Below are positions 1-5,710 of a stretch of DNA of 11,485 nucleotides, one piece after another. A model generated the notes under the pieces. It made no database searches and was not told the origin of the DNA. It saw nothing but the letters and a program-made list of their open reading frames with translations. Position numbers and translations under genes: made by a program. How positions within the stretch are numbered: position 1 is the first letter of the stretch; each line of letters opens with the position of its first letter. Source of the stretch: CAYMLQ01 sp964390795 (GTDB taxonomy: Bacteria > Verrucomicrobiota > Kiritimatiellia > RFP12 > UBA1067); the NCBI GenBank assembly GCA_964390795.1, contig CAYMLQ010000170.1:1-11485 (forward strand). The letters run 5' to 3'.

Positions 1-2
1 AT

Positions 3-2036
3 TACAAACCCAACGTGTGCGGCGTGCATACCTCGTGGTCATACAAGCCGGGCGGCGATTTACAGGCGGTCGCGCTCGACGGGGGCAAGGCGGACGCTTT
101 GCTTCAGGGGCGCTTGGGGCAGGGGCATCTGCAGGGCGCAGACCTCTGGTTCGACGGCGACCGCGCGGTGTTCAGCTTTGCGCCCCAGCCGCTCTGGCCG
201 CCGCCGTATCCGACGCGCTGGCCCGAGGCGGGGCCGGACAACGCCTGTTACGCGCACGAATTGCGCGAGACCATGGAGCCGCCGCACCTGTATGAAATCG
301 CGCTCCGGGAACGGCGTGTGGCCCAGCTCACTTTTTTTTTTAATGATACGGCGACCACCGAGATCTACACGCCTTCGGGCGCGATCGTCTTCTCCTCTGA
401 CCGTTCGGCGCATTCGCCGTCCTGCGATTCGATCAACAACGACCTCTCCGATCTGAACCTGTATCAGCTCGTGCCGGACCGCAGCGTCGTCCGCCGGCTG
501 TTGAACCACAAGGATATCGACATGCATCCGCGCCTGCTGTCGAACGGGCTGATCGCCTACCTGCGCTGGGAGTATCAGGAGCGCAACTTCATGGAGGTGC
601 ATTCGGTCTGGACTGTCAAACCGGACGGCACGATGGCGGACGCGCTCTTCAAGCAGCATCTGGCCCAGCCTTTCGGCGTGCGTTTGGCGGGGAGCCTGGG
701 CGACGGCACCCGGCTCTTGGCGGTGGCCACCGGACACCACAGTCTGCCGCAGGGGCCGCTGGTGGTGCTTAATCCGGCCAAGGGCGTGAACAGCCCTGAG
801 GGCGTCGAGGTGCTGACCCAAGGTATGCGGGTGCATGAGGGCGGCGTGCCGGGTCGCCCTGTCGCGGAAGGCGGGCTGCAAGACCCGCCCGGCTTCTACA
901 CGGACCCGCTGGCGCTCTCGCCCGCCTGTTTTCTCGCCTCCTATGCCTTTGCGAGCCCGTGCGCGGTGCGGTACAGGAACGAGGCTGCGGATGCTGATTC
1001 CAACGGCTATGGCGTGTACCTGCTCGATGTCTACGGCAATAAGGAGCTGCTTTTCCGCGATCCGTGGATGGGCGCGTACGGGGCGCGACCGCTCAAGGCC
1101 CGCGCTCGCCCGCCGGTGCTGACCGATACGACCGACCGCACGCAGAACCATGCGGTGTGCCTGGTACCCGACGTGTATCAGGGCATGGACGGGATTGAGC
1201 GCGGGACGATCAAGCACATCCGGATTTCGGAGGCGTTGCCGTGGCCGATCGTGCCGCGCGAAGGGGTGAAGCGCTGGGTGTCGGGCTGGACCAATCAGGA
1301 CAAGCGCGCGACGCGCTGGTGCCCGGTGCGCGTGATCGGCATCGTGCCGGTTGAGTCTGACGGATCGGCCCATTTCAAGGTGCCCATCTCGGACAGCGCG
1401 TCGGTCTATTTCCAGGCGCTGGACGAGAACTACATGGAGGTGCGGCGCATGCGCTCGAGCGTGTCGTTCGGGCCGGGCGAGCGACGCAGCTGCAACGGCT
1501 GCCACGAGACGCGGCTGAACACCGAGGTCGAGCGGCGCGGCGCGGCGCTGGCGCGCGCGCCCAGCGAGCCGGTGCCGCCGGCGTGGGGCGCGACGCGGCC
1601 GATCGATTTCGAGAGCGACATCCAGCCGCTCTTCACCAAGCACTGCGCGGGCTGCCACGGCGGCGAGAAGCCCAAGGGGGGATTCGACTTTTCGGAAGGG
1701 AAGGCGTTTCTCACGGTTCGGACGAATAAGCTGGTCGTCTGCTCGTCGGTAAACATGGACGGGGCCATCACGCAGCCCAAGGCGTTCGGCTCGCACGTCA
1801 GCCGTCTGACGCTGGCCTTGCGCAAAGGGCACAAGCAGGTGAGCCTCTCTCCGCGCGAGTGGCTCGCGCTGGTCACGTGGGTGGACGCGAACATTCCCTA
1901 CACGGGCGTGATGTTCCACAAGCGCCTCCCGGACGGGCGTGCGAACGTGTGGGCGCCCTACGAGTGGCCCGAGCCGTGGGGGCTACCGCAGGAGACGCCG
2001 GCATTGGGTGTGCGTATCTCCAAGGGAATGCTCTGA
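3..2036 (+). CDS. Hydrazine synthase alpha-like dihaem cytochrome c protein (5' partial)
   Basis: The N-terminus lies outside the window: the frame is open to the left edge, and the first GTG (position 15, used here for residue numbering) sits inside what looks like conserved sequence (YKPNVCGVHTSW), so no start is chosen. The body matches the HZS-alpha/TolB-like propeller proteins common in PVC bacteria: a blade-like SSDRS stretch (about residues 127-131), an ATGHHSLPQG motif and a middle region with VESDGSAHFKVP and RRMRSS. Two c-type haem sites follow, CNGCH (residues 493-497) and CAGCH (544-548), then a C-terminal TWVDANIPY segment typical of these proteins. It is probably periplasmic and electron-transferring; true hydrazine synthesis is not implied, because distant homologues occur widely outside anammox bacteria. 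Codons for TFFFNDTATTEIYT come from a sequencing adapter (332-370), so the reported protein is wrong there. It converges on the minus-strand gene 12 bases downstream. Confidence 0.8.
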   Translation, partial: YKPNVCGVHTSWSYKPGGDLQAVALDGGKADALLQGRLGQGHLQGADLWFDGDRAVFSFAPQPLWPPPYPTRWPEAGPDNACYAHELRETMEPPHLYEIALRERRVAQLTFFFNDTATTEIYTPSGAIVFSSDRSAHSPSCDSINNDLSDLNLYQLVPDRSVVRRLLNHKDIDMHPRLLSNGLIAYLRWEYQERNFMEVHSVWTVKPDGTMADALFKQHLAQPFGVRLAGSLGDGTRLLAVATGHHSLPQGPLVVLNPAKGVNSPEGVEVLTQGMRVHEGGVPGRPVAEGGLQDPPGFYTDPLALSPACFLASYAFASPCAVRYRNEAADADSNGYGVYLLDVYGNKELLFRDPWMGAYGARPLKARARPPVLTDTTDRTQNHAVCLVPDVYQGMDGIERGTIKHIRISEALPWPIVPREGVKRWVSGWTNQDKRATRWCPVRVIGIVPVESDGSAHFKVPISDSASVYFQALDENYMEVRRMRSSVSFGPGERRSCNGCHETRLNTEVERRGAALARAPSEPVPPAWGATRPIDFESDIQPLFTKHCAGCHGGEKPKGGFDFSEGKAFLTVRTNKLVVCSSVNMDGAITQPKAFGSHVSRLTLALRKGHKQVSLSPREWLALVTWVDANIPYTGVMFHKRLPDGRANVWAPYEWPEPWGLPQETPALGVRISKGML
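332..370 (+). other. Illumina P5 flow-cell oligo embedded in the assembly (contaminant)
   Basis: Ten T residues at 332-341 are followed directly by all 29 bases of the Illumina P5 sequence at 342-370 (it begins AATGATACGGCGACC and ends GAGATCTACAC). The T10 spacer plus P5 is the form grafted on the flow cell. The 39 bases equal 13 codons, so the host reading frame stays open and the artefact is invisible to a gene caller. In the plus-one frame it gives the peptide FFLMIRRPPRST, a familiar signature of this contamination in protein databases. Whether it was inserted or replaced native bases cannot be told from this sequence alone. Confidence 0.97.
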
Positions 2037-2048
2037 GCGGGGCCGCTG

Positions 2049-2690
2049 CTAAAACGCTTTTGGCTTGAAGGCGGGGCTGTTGGTGATGGAGGCACTTGAG
2101 CCTGTTGCGCGGATGACAAACAGACCATGTTTGGCAGCCAACGTGTCGGCATCGCTACGGGTCTGCTGGTAGGCGACCGCTCCGAAGACGCGGCGTTGCG
2201 CATACTCCGTCATCCATTCGCGGACGTGCGCGAGCTTTTTGATAAAGGCCTTCACATCGCTTACGCCGAGCGTCGTCTTGACCTCAACGATGACGATGGC
2301 GTCGCCGTCAATCGCGATGATGTCGAACTCGTAGTTGACGCCGTCTCTGCAGCCGGAAACGCGGCGCACGGTGCGTTCAACCTCAATGCCACGACCTCTG
2401 AGCAGCGGAACGAGGTCGCCCTCCACCAGCGACTCCATGAGTTTGCCCCACTGAGAGGTGAAGAGCGACTCGAGTTTGTTGAGTTTGCGATCCGTCTCCT
2501 GAAACCGCTTGTCCGTCTCCTTCCATTGCTTAGCCGTCTCCTTCCATTGCTTATCCGTCTCTTGGAACATCCGCCAGACAGACTCGAAGGTCGGCGGCGT
2601 TGAGGCATAAGCGATGGGTGTCTCCTGTACGCTTGGAGCGTGCTGTTTTTGCTTTTTCGGATAGGCGGAAGGCGATTGACGTGCCGACAT
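2049..2690 (-). CDS. Coiled-coil protein with C-terminal PD-(D/E)XK nuclease-like domain
   Basis: A 213-residue protein. The start is set at the ATG at 2690-2688 because GGAGGTG (2701-2695) stands four bases upstream; an in-frame ATG eight codons earlier has no such site. Residues about 42-69 are four heptads (FQETDKQ, WKETAKQ, WKETDKR, FQETDRK) that predict a coiled coil. They are followed by a conserved FTSQWGKLMESLVEGDLV block and a core with D123, E136 and K138 (EFDIIAIDGDAIVIVEVKTT), the D-x(12)-ExK arrangement of the PD-(D/E)XK fold. The C-terminal IRATGSSASITN is a recognisable tail of this widespread, mostly uncharacterised family (DUF3782-like). Nuclease activity is inferred only from the motif. 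No methylase, toxin or transposase lies next to it, so it looks like an orphan rather than part of a restriction system. Confidence 0.75.
   Translation of the reverse strand: MSARQSPSAYPKKQKQHAPSVQETPIAYASTPPTFESVWRMFQETDKQWKETAKQWKETDKRFQETDRKLNKLESLFTSQWGKLMESLVEGDLVPLLRGRGIEVERTVRRVSGCRDGVNYEFDIIAIDGDAIVIVEVKTTLGVSDVKAFIKKLAHVREWMTEYAQRRVFGAVAYQQTRSDADTLAAKHGLFVIRATGSSASITNSPAFKPKAF
2493..2576 (-). repeat. 21-bp tandem repeat encoding coiled-coil heptads
   Basis: Four consecutive 21-base units (2493-2513, 2514-2534, 2535-2555, 2556-2576), each beginning CCGTCTC on the plus strand. The two central units differ only at the last base; the outer two are diverged. One unit is exactly one heptad of the protein on the minus strand, so unit number could change by slippage without a frameshift. 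Confidence 0.85.
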
Positions 2691-2694
2691 GGAA

Positions 2695-2742
2695 CACCTC
2701 CAAATAGAATTCAACCTTAACAGATTTGATTTTTTGGGTCAA
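2695..2742 (-). promoter_or_regulatory. Possible promoter and Shine-Dalgarno site of the PD-(D/E)XK protein gene
   Basis: Reading the minus strand, TTGACC (2742-2737) and TAAGGT (2719-2714) are separated by 17 bases, followed by GGAGGTG (2701-2695). The -35 box is good (5 of 6 against TTGACA), the -10 box weak (3 of 6). The ribosome binding site is strong; the promoter is tentative, and the gene could also be read through from the lipoprotein gene 86 bases upstream. Confidence 0.35.
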
Positions 2743-2776
2743 ACCAGTCAGGCACGCCACCAAGGAGAGGCGGGCT

Positions 2777-3037
2777 CTATTTCAGGTCATCTTGAAGCTC
2801 TTTCTCCGTGATTTTCCTCATGAACCCCGTGCGAAAGCATCTGGGGCATCGGGTGTCGGTCAGATCCCGGTCGGAGCGCGTCAGGTGGCCGCAATTTCCG
2901 CAGAGCCAAGCCTGTGCTTTCTGTCCGGTCACGGATGGACTGACACGGGGGGCGATGCATCCTCCAGCCGTCACCAGGAGCGCGGCGCTTCCTGCAAGGG
3001 CCACGCCTATGGAACTCAGGAAATGTCTTCTGTCCAT
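2777..3037 (-). CDS. Small Tat-type lipoprotein with zinc-ribbon motif
   Basis: An 86-residue protein. The N-terminus MDRRHFLSSIG has the twin arginines and following FL of a Tat signal, then a hydrophobic stretch (residues 11-23) ending in AGGC with Cys27, a plausible though non-canonical lipobox (the -3 residue is Ala rather than Leu). The mature part has two CxxC pairs, C46-GN-C49 and C64-PR-C67, the layout of a rubredoxin-like or zinc-ribbon knuckle, and a charged C-terminus. The start is supported by GGAGGT (3047-3042), four bases before the ATG. A Tat signal would fit export of an already folded, metal-loaded domain. No partner is identifiable; it is divergent from the thymidylate synthase gene and upstream of the PD-(D/E)XK gene. 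Function unknown. Confidence 0.75.
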   Translation of the reverse strand: MDRRHFLSSIGVALAGSAALLVTAGGCIAPRVSPSVTGQKAQAWLCGNCGHLTRSDRDLTDTRCPRCFRTGFMRKITEKELQDDLK

Positions 3038-3081
3038 TCGAACCTCCGCTTTTGTTTGATGTGAATCCGTTAAAGGGTAGA

Positions 3082-3110
3082 ACGATAGAGTTTGAACGGC
3101 GTCCTGTCAA
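3082..3110 (-). promoter_or_regulatory. Sigma70-type promoter for the lipoprotein gene
   Basis: On the minus strand a perfect TTGACA (3110-3105) is followed after 17 bases by TATCGT (3087-3082, 4 of 6 against TATAAT). Transcription would start near 3075, leaving a leader of about 38 bases before the ATG at 3037. This is the best promoter match in the window. Confidence 0.5.
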
Positions 3111-3192
3111 ACGGATTTGCAGCGATGAAGCGGTGAACGGCTCAAAGTGAGAAAGGCCGCAGGTCCGGCTTTCATGGCCAGCCCGTTTCTTG

Positions 3193-3198
3193 TATCCT
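3193..3198 (+). promoter_or_regulatory. Possible -10 element of the thymidylate synthase gene
   Basis: TATCCT, preceded by TG, lies 47 bases before the ATG at 3246. A weak TTTCAT at 3170-3175 is spaced 17 bases upstream as a -35 candidate. The leader ends with AAGGTG six bases before the start codon. Tentative. Confidence 0.25.
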
Positions 3199-3245
3199 AT
3201 GTCGCATGGTTCAAGTGGTGTATCCTGAAACGAAAGGTGTCTCGC

Positions 3246-4133
3246 ATGCTCAACATCCCTGTGCTGACGGTTCGCGGGCGGTCGCTCGCCGAAACCTTTG
3301 AAAAAGCTCTGATCGCCCTGTATCGCGACGGTGTGCGCTTGGGTACCCAGTACGACAAGCCGGGCGATCCGCTCAGTATCGACGCGACCATGAATATGAC
3401 GATCGACGAGCCGTTCGCCGAGCCGATGATCCACAAGGCCTTTCCCGGCGGGATTGCAGACCTGCGCGAGTACGTCTATGAGCTGGAGGGCCGCAAGGAC
3501 AGTTGGGTCAAGGCGGTCAACGATCCAGAGGACACGCGCTGGGAGTACACCTATCACGGCCGCCTGCAGAACTACGGGCAGTGGAAGGAGAACCGCGACG
3601 GCCAGGCGGTCTTCGCCGGGCCGTTCAAGGTTGACCAGGTCGAATACGTTATCAGCAAGCTCTGTGCGCAACCCTTCACGCGTCAGGCCCAGATGATCAC
3701 GTGGATGCCGAGCCTGGATCTGACCTGCTATGATCCGCCCTGCCTGCAGTCGATCTGGTACCGCATCCTCGAGGACGAAGAAGGCGTGCAGTGGCTGAAC
3801 GTCAATGTCCGCTTCCGTAGCAACGACGCCTGGGGCGCGAATTTCATGAACATGTTCGGCTTCGTCCTGTTCAACAAAGAGGTGGTCGCGGACGAGATCG
3901 CGCGGCGCACCGGCAAGACCGTCAGACTCGGGCGCATGAACTGGCAGGCCGACTCGTTCCATATCTACGGCAAGGACATCGTGCAGGCCGAGCAGCGGCT
4001 CTTTTCGCGCCTGGAGACGACGACCTTCGAAGAGCGCGTGTACGAGTTCACGGATCCGATGATCCAGGAGATGTATCACGAGGAGGAAGCCTCGATTCTC
4101 GCGAAGATCGAGGAAATGAATAAGAGGATGTGA
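3246..4133 (+). CDS. Thymidylate synthase, archaeal-like divergent form
   Basis: A 295-residue enzyme of the ThyA fold, which methylates dUMP to dTMP with methylene-tetrahydrofolate. The motifs align with E. coli ThyA: DPPC with catalytic Cys166; FRSND with the phosphate-binding Arg191; N202 in ANFMNMFGF at the place of E. coli Asn177, which selects uracil over cytosine; and D236/H239/Y241 in ADSFHIYGKD at the place of the ribose-binding HxY. The PPCL sequence, in place of the bacterial PCH, resembles archaeal thymidylate synthases. The start is chosen at ATG 3246 (MLNIPVLTVRGRS) because AAGGTG lies six bases before it; the open frame extends upstream to a GTG at 3147, but those residues look non-coding. 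No folate or deoxynucleotide gene is adjacent. The Asn argues against dCMP hydroxymethylase, but activity needs testing. Confidence 0.82.
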   Translation: MLNIPVLTVRGRSLAETFEKALIALYRDGVRLGTQYDKPGDPLSIDATMNMTIDEPFAEPMIHKAFPGGIADLREYVYELEGRKDSWVKAVNDPEDTRWEYTYHGRLQNYGQWKENRDGQAVFAGPFKVDQVEYVISKLCAQPFTRQAQMITWMPSLDLTCYDPPCLQSIWYRILEDEEGVQWLNVNVRFRSNDAWGANFMNMFGFVLFNKEVVADEIARRTGKTVRLGRMNWQADSFHIYGKDIVQAEQRLFSRLETTTFEERVYEFTDPMIQEMYHEEEASILAKIEEMNKRM

Positions 4134-4141
4134 GAAGAAGA

Positions 4142-4169
4142 GTCATTGGTCAGGAGTCATTGGTCATTG
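4142..4169 (+). repeat. Heptamer tandem repeat (GTCATTG)
   Basis: Four 7-base units: GTCATTG, GTCAGGA, GTCATTG, GTCATTG. They begin 8 bases after the thymidylate synthase stop codon and contain no obvious stem-loop. They occupy much of the 74-base gap before the next gene. Confidence 0.8.
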
Positions 4170-4207
4170 GGTGGGGACGGTCTCTGAAACGAAAATAGGG
4201 TGCGATC

Positions 4208-5503
4208 GTGAAAAGAACAATGTGGCTGGTCATGGGGTCGGTTTTGGCGGGGGCGGCCTGCGCGCAGGCGGGCGAGTGGCCCGACGTTGCGCCGAAGGCG
4301 GGGTGGGATACGCTGCCTGCGGCGAAGGCGGCGGAGGGCGACTGGCCGTGGTGGCGCGGGCCGAGGTGCGACAGTATCGCGCCCGCGGGACAGACGCCGC
4401 CGACCGCGTGGGGCGCGGGCTCGAATGTCCTGTGGCAGGTACGGCTGCCGGGCGTCGGGCATTCGTCGCCGTGCGTCGTCGGCAACCGGATCTACCTTAC
4501 GTCGGGCGTTCAGGCGCAGGGCGTGGTGTGGCTCTTCTGCCTGGAGCGTGCGACGGGTAAGACCGTGTGGCAGGCCGAGGTCTACAAGGGGCCGGTCGCG
4601 AAGCTGCACGCCGACAATTCTCTGGCCTCGGCCACGCCCGCCTGCGACGGCGAGCGCGTGTTCGTGCCGTATCAGAGCGACCAGGAGGTGGGGCTGGCGG
4701 CGGTGAGCCTGGAAGGCAAGATGCTCTGGAGCAAGGCGGTCGCGCCCTACAAATCGATTCAGGGCTATTCGGCTTCCCCGGTGTTCTATAAGTCCGTTGT
4801 GATCATGCCGATCGAAGGGTCGCTCGGCTGCCGCATGGTGGCTGTACACCGGGCGACAGGCGAGGTGGTGTGGCGCGTGCCGCTGCGCACGGTCAAGGAG
4901 AGCTATGCCACGCCGCTGGTGGCAAGGGTCGCGGGGCGCGACCAGGTGCTGCTGATCGGCGGGGAGAGCACGCGCGGGTATGATCCTGAGAACGGCGCGC
5001 TGCTGTGGGAGTGCGAGGGGCCCTCGACGTTCTGCGGCGCGACGCCGGTGGTCGGCGGCGATATGATGTACGCGACTGCGGGCTGGCCCAAGCGGGCGCT
5101 GCTGGCGATCCGCGCGGACGGCAAAGGCGACGTGACGAAAAGCCACGTGGTGTGGTCCAGCGACGCCAAGGCGGGCTACATCCCGTCGCCGCTGCTGAGC
5201 GAGGGTGTGCTGTACGCGGTCAACGACCAAGGCCTGCTGCGCGGCTATGACGCGGCGGACGGGCGCGTGCTGTGGGAGCGGGACTTCAAGGCGCCGTTCT
5301 ACTCGTCGCCGCTGCTGGCGGCCGGGCAGCTCTTCGTGTTCGACCGCAAGGGCAAAGGGTATGTCGTGCCTGCGGGTCGCGAGGCGGTCGCGGTAGTCAC
5401 CAACGAACTGCCCTCCGGGGTCTTCGCCACGCCGGTGATTCTGGAGAACCGGATGTATCTGCGAACTTTGGGCGATTTCTACTGCATTATGGGACAAAGG
5501 TGA
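4208..5503 (+). CDS. Secreted PQQ-like beta-propeller repeat protein
   Basis: A 431-residue exported protein. Residues 1-21 (MKRTMWLVMGSVLAGAACAQA) look like a Sec signal with cleavage near AQA/G. A WPWWRGP motif (about 46-52) opens the mature part, as in the many PVC PQQ-propeller proteins. Blades are visible as repeated aromatic strand-ends with D/E-x-x-[TN]G-x-x-x-W: ERATGKTVW, LEGKMLW, HRATGEVVW, PENGALLW and AADGRVLW, which suggests a seven- or eight-bladed propeller. No catalytic quinoprotein residues can be assigned, so it may bind polysaccharide or protein or act as a scaffold rather than as a dehydrogenase. The start is GTG 4208, with AGGG seven bases upstream; ATG 4220 is the alternative. 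The last codons and stop (ATGGGACAAAGGTGA) are formed from the nonamer repeat array that follows. Confidence 0.8.
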   Translation: MKRTMWLVMGSVLAGAACAQAGEWPDVAPKAGWDTLPAAKAAEGDWPWWRGPRCDSIAPAGQTPPTAWGAGSNVLWQVRLPGVGHSSPCVVGNRIYLTSGVQAQGVVWLFCLERATGKTVWQAEVYKGPVAKLHADNSLASATPACDGERVFVPYQSDQEVGLAAVSLEGKMLWSKAVAPYKSIQGYSASPVFYKSVVIMPIEGSLGCRMVAVHRATGEVVWRVPLRTVKESYATPLVARVAGRDQVLLIGGESTRGYDPENGALLWECEGPSTFCGATPVVGGDMMYATAGWPKRALLAIRADGKGDVTKSHVVWSSDAKAGYIPSPLLSEGVLYAVNDQGLLRGYDAADGRVLWERDFKAPFYSSPLLAAGQLFVFDRKGKGYVVPAGREAVAVVTNELPSGVFATPVILENRMYLRTLGDFYCIMGQR

Positions 5504-5592
5504 CGTATGGGACAGAGGGGACGAATAGGACGTAGGGTGGGCGACGCTGGACATGCGTCGCATAGGTCCCCTGCGTCGCCTACGTCCCATTA
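5487..5592. repeat. Inverted array of 9-nt units around a hairpin
   Basis: The left arm has five contiguous nonamers ending in GAC: TTATGGGAC, AAAGGTGAC, GTATGGGAC, AGAGGGGAC and GAATAGGAC (5487-5531). The right arm has four nonamers of the complementary type: GTCGCATAG, GTCCCCTGC, GTCGCCTAC and GTCCCATTA (5557-5592). Between them is a perfect 7-bp inverted repeat, GCGACGC (5541-5547) and GCGTCGC (5555-5561), with loop TGGACAT. The array overlaps the last 17 bases of the beta-propeller gene including its stop. It could act as a transcript 3' end, but there is no T tract. Confidence 0.8.
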
Positions 5593-5644
5593 CCATACGG
5601 CTATCCATTCGGTTGAGGGGGGCGTGAGGTTAGGGGATTCGGGG

Positions 5645-5674
5645 TTGACAAGAGGGCTAAGGGAACGTGACAAT
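5645..5674 (+). promoter_or_regulatory. Possible promoter of the hexokinase-peptidase unit
   Basis: A perfect TTGACA (5645-5650), then 18 bases, then GACAAT (5669-5674, 4 of 6 against TATAAT). Transcription would begin near 5681, about 30 bases before the hexokinase ATG. The long repeat-bearing gap upstream supports an independent promoter here. Confidence 0.4.
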
Positions 5675-5710
5675 GGTCAGCCAAATAACGCATAAGGTGG
5701 GAGCGCAAAG

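Noticed and set aside
60..1919. Long minus-strand open frame opposite the HZS-alpha-like gene (619 codons)
   Set aside because: Arg/Ala/His-rich low-information peptide, a shadow of GC-rich codon use; the plus strand carries clear haem and family motifs.
2036..2047. AGCGG-GG-CCGCT as a terminator between the convergent genes
   Set aside because: A two-base loop cannot form a stable hairpin, and no T run follows.
2787..4079. Minus-strand open frame of 430 codons across the thymidylate synthase gene
   Set aside because: No recognisable motif; overlaps two genes with strong motifs and ribosome sites.
3246..4133. dCMP hydroxymethylase
   Set aside because: Asn202 occupies the position that is Asp in dCMP hydroxymethylases; no phage genes are nearby.
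4142..4169. CRISPR-like repeats
   Set aside because: Units of 7 bases without spacers; none of the repeat regions has the 24-40 base repeat and unique spacer pattern, and no cas gene is present.
4157..5608. Minus-strand open frame of 483 codons opposite the propeller gene
   Set aside because: Arg/His-rich shadow frame running into repeats; no start signal.
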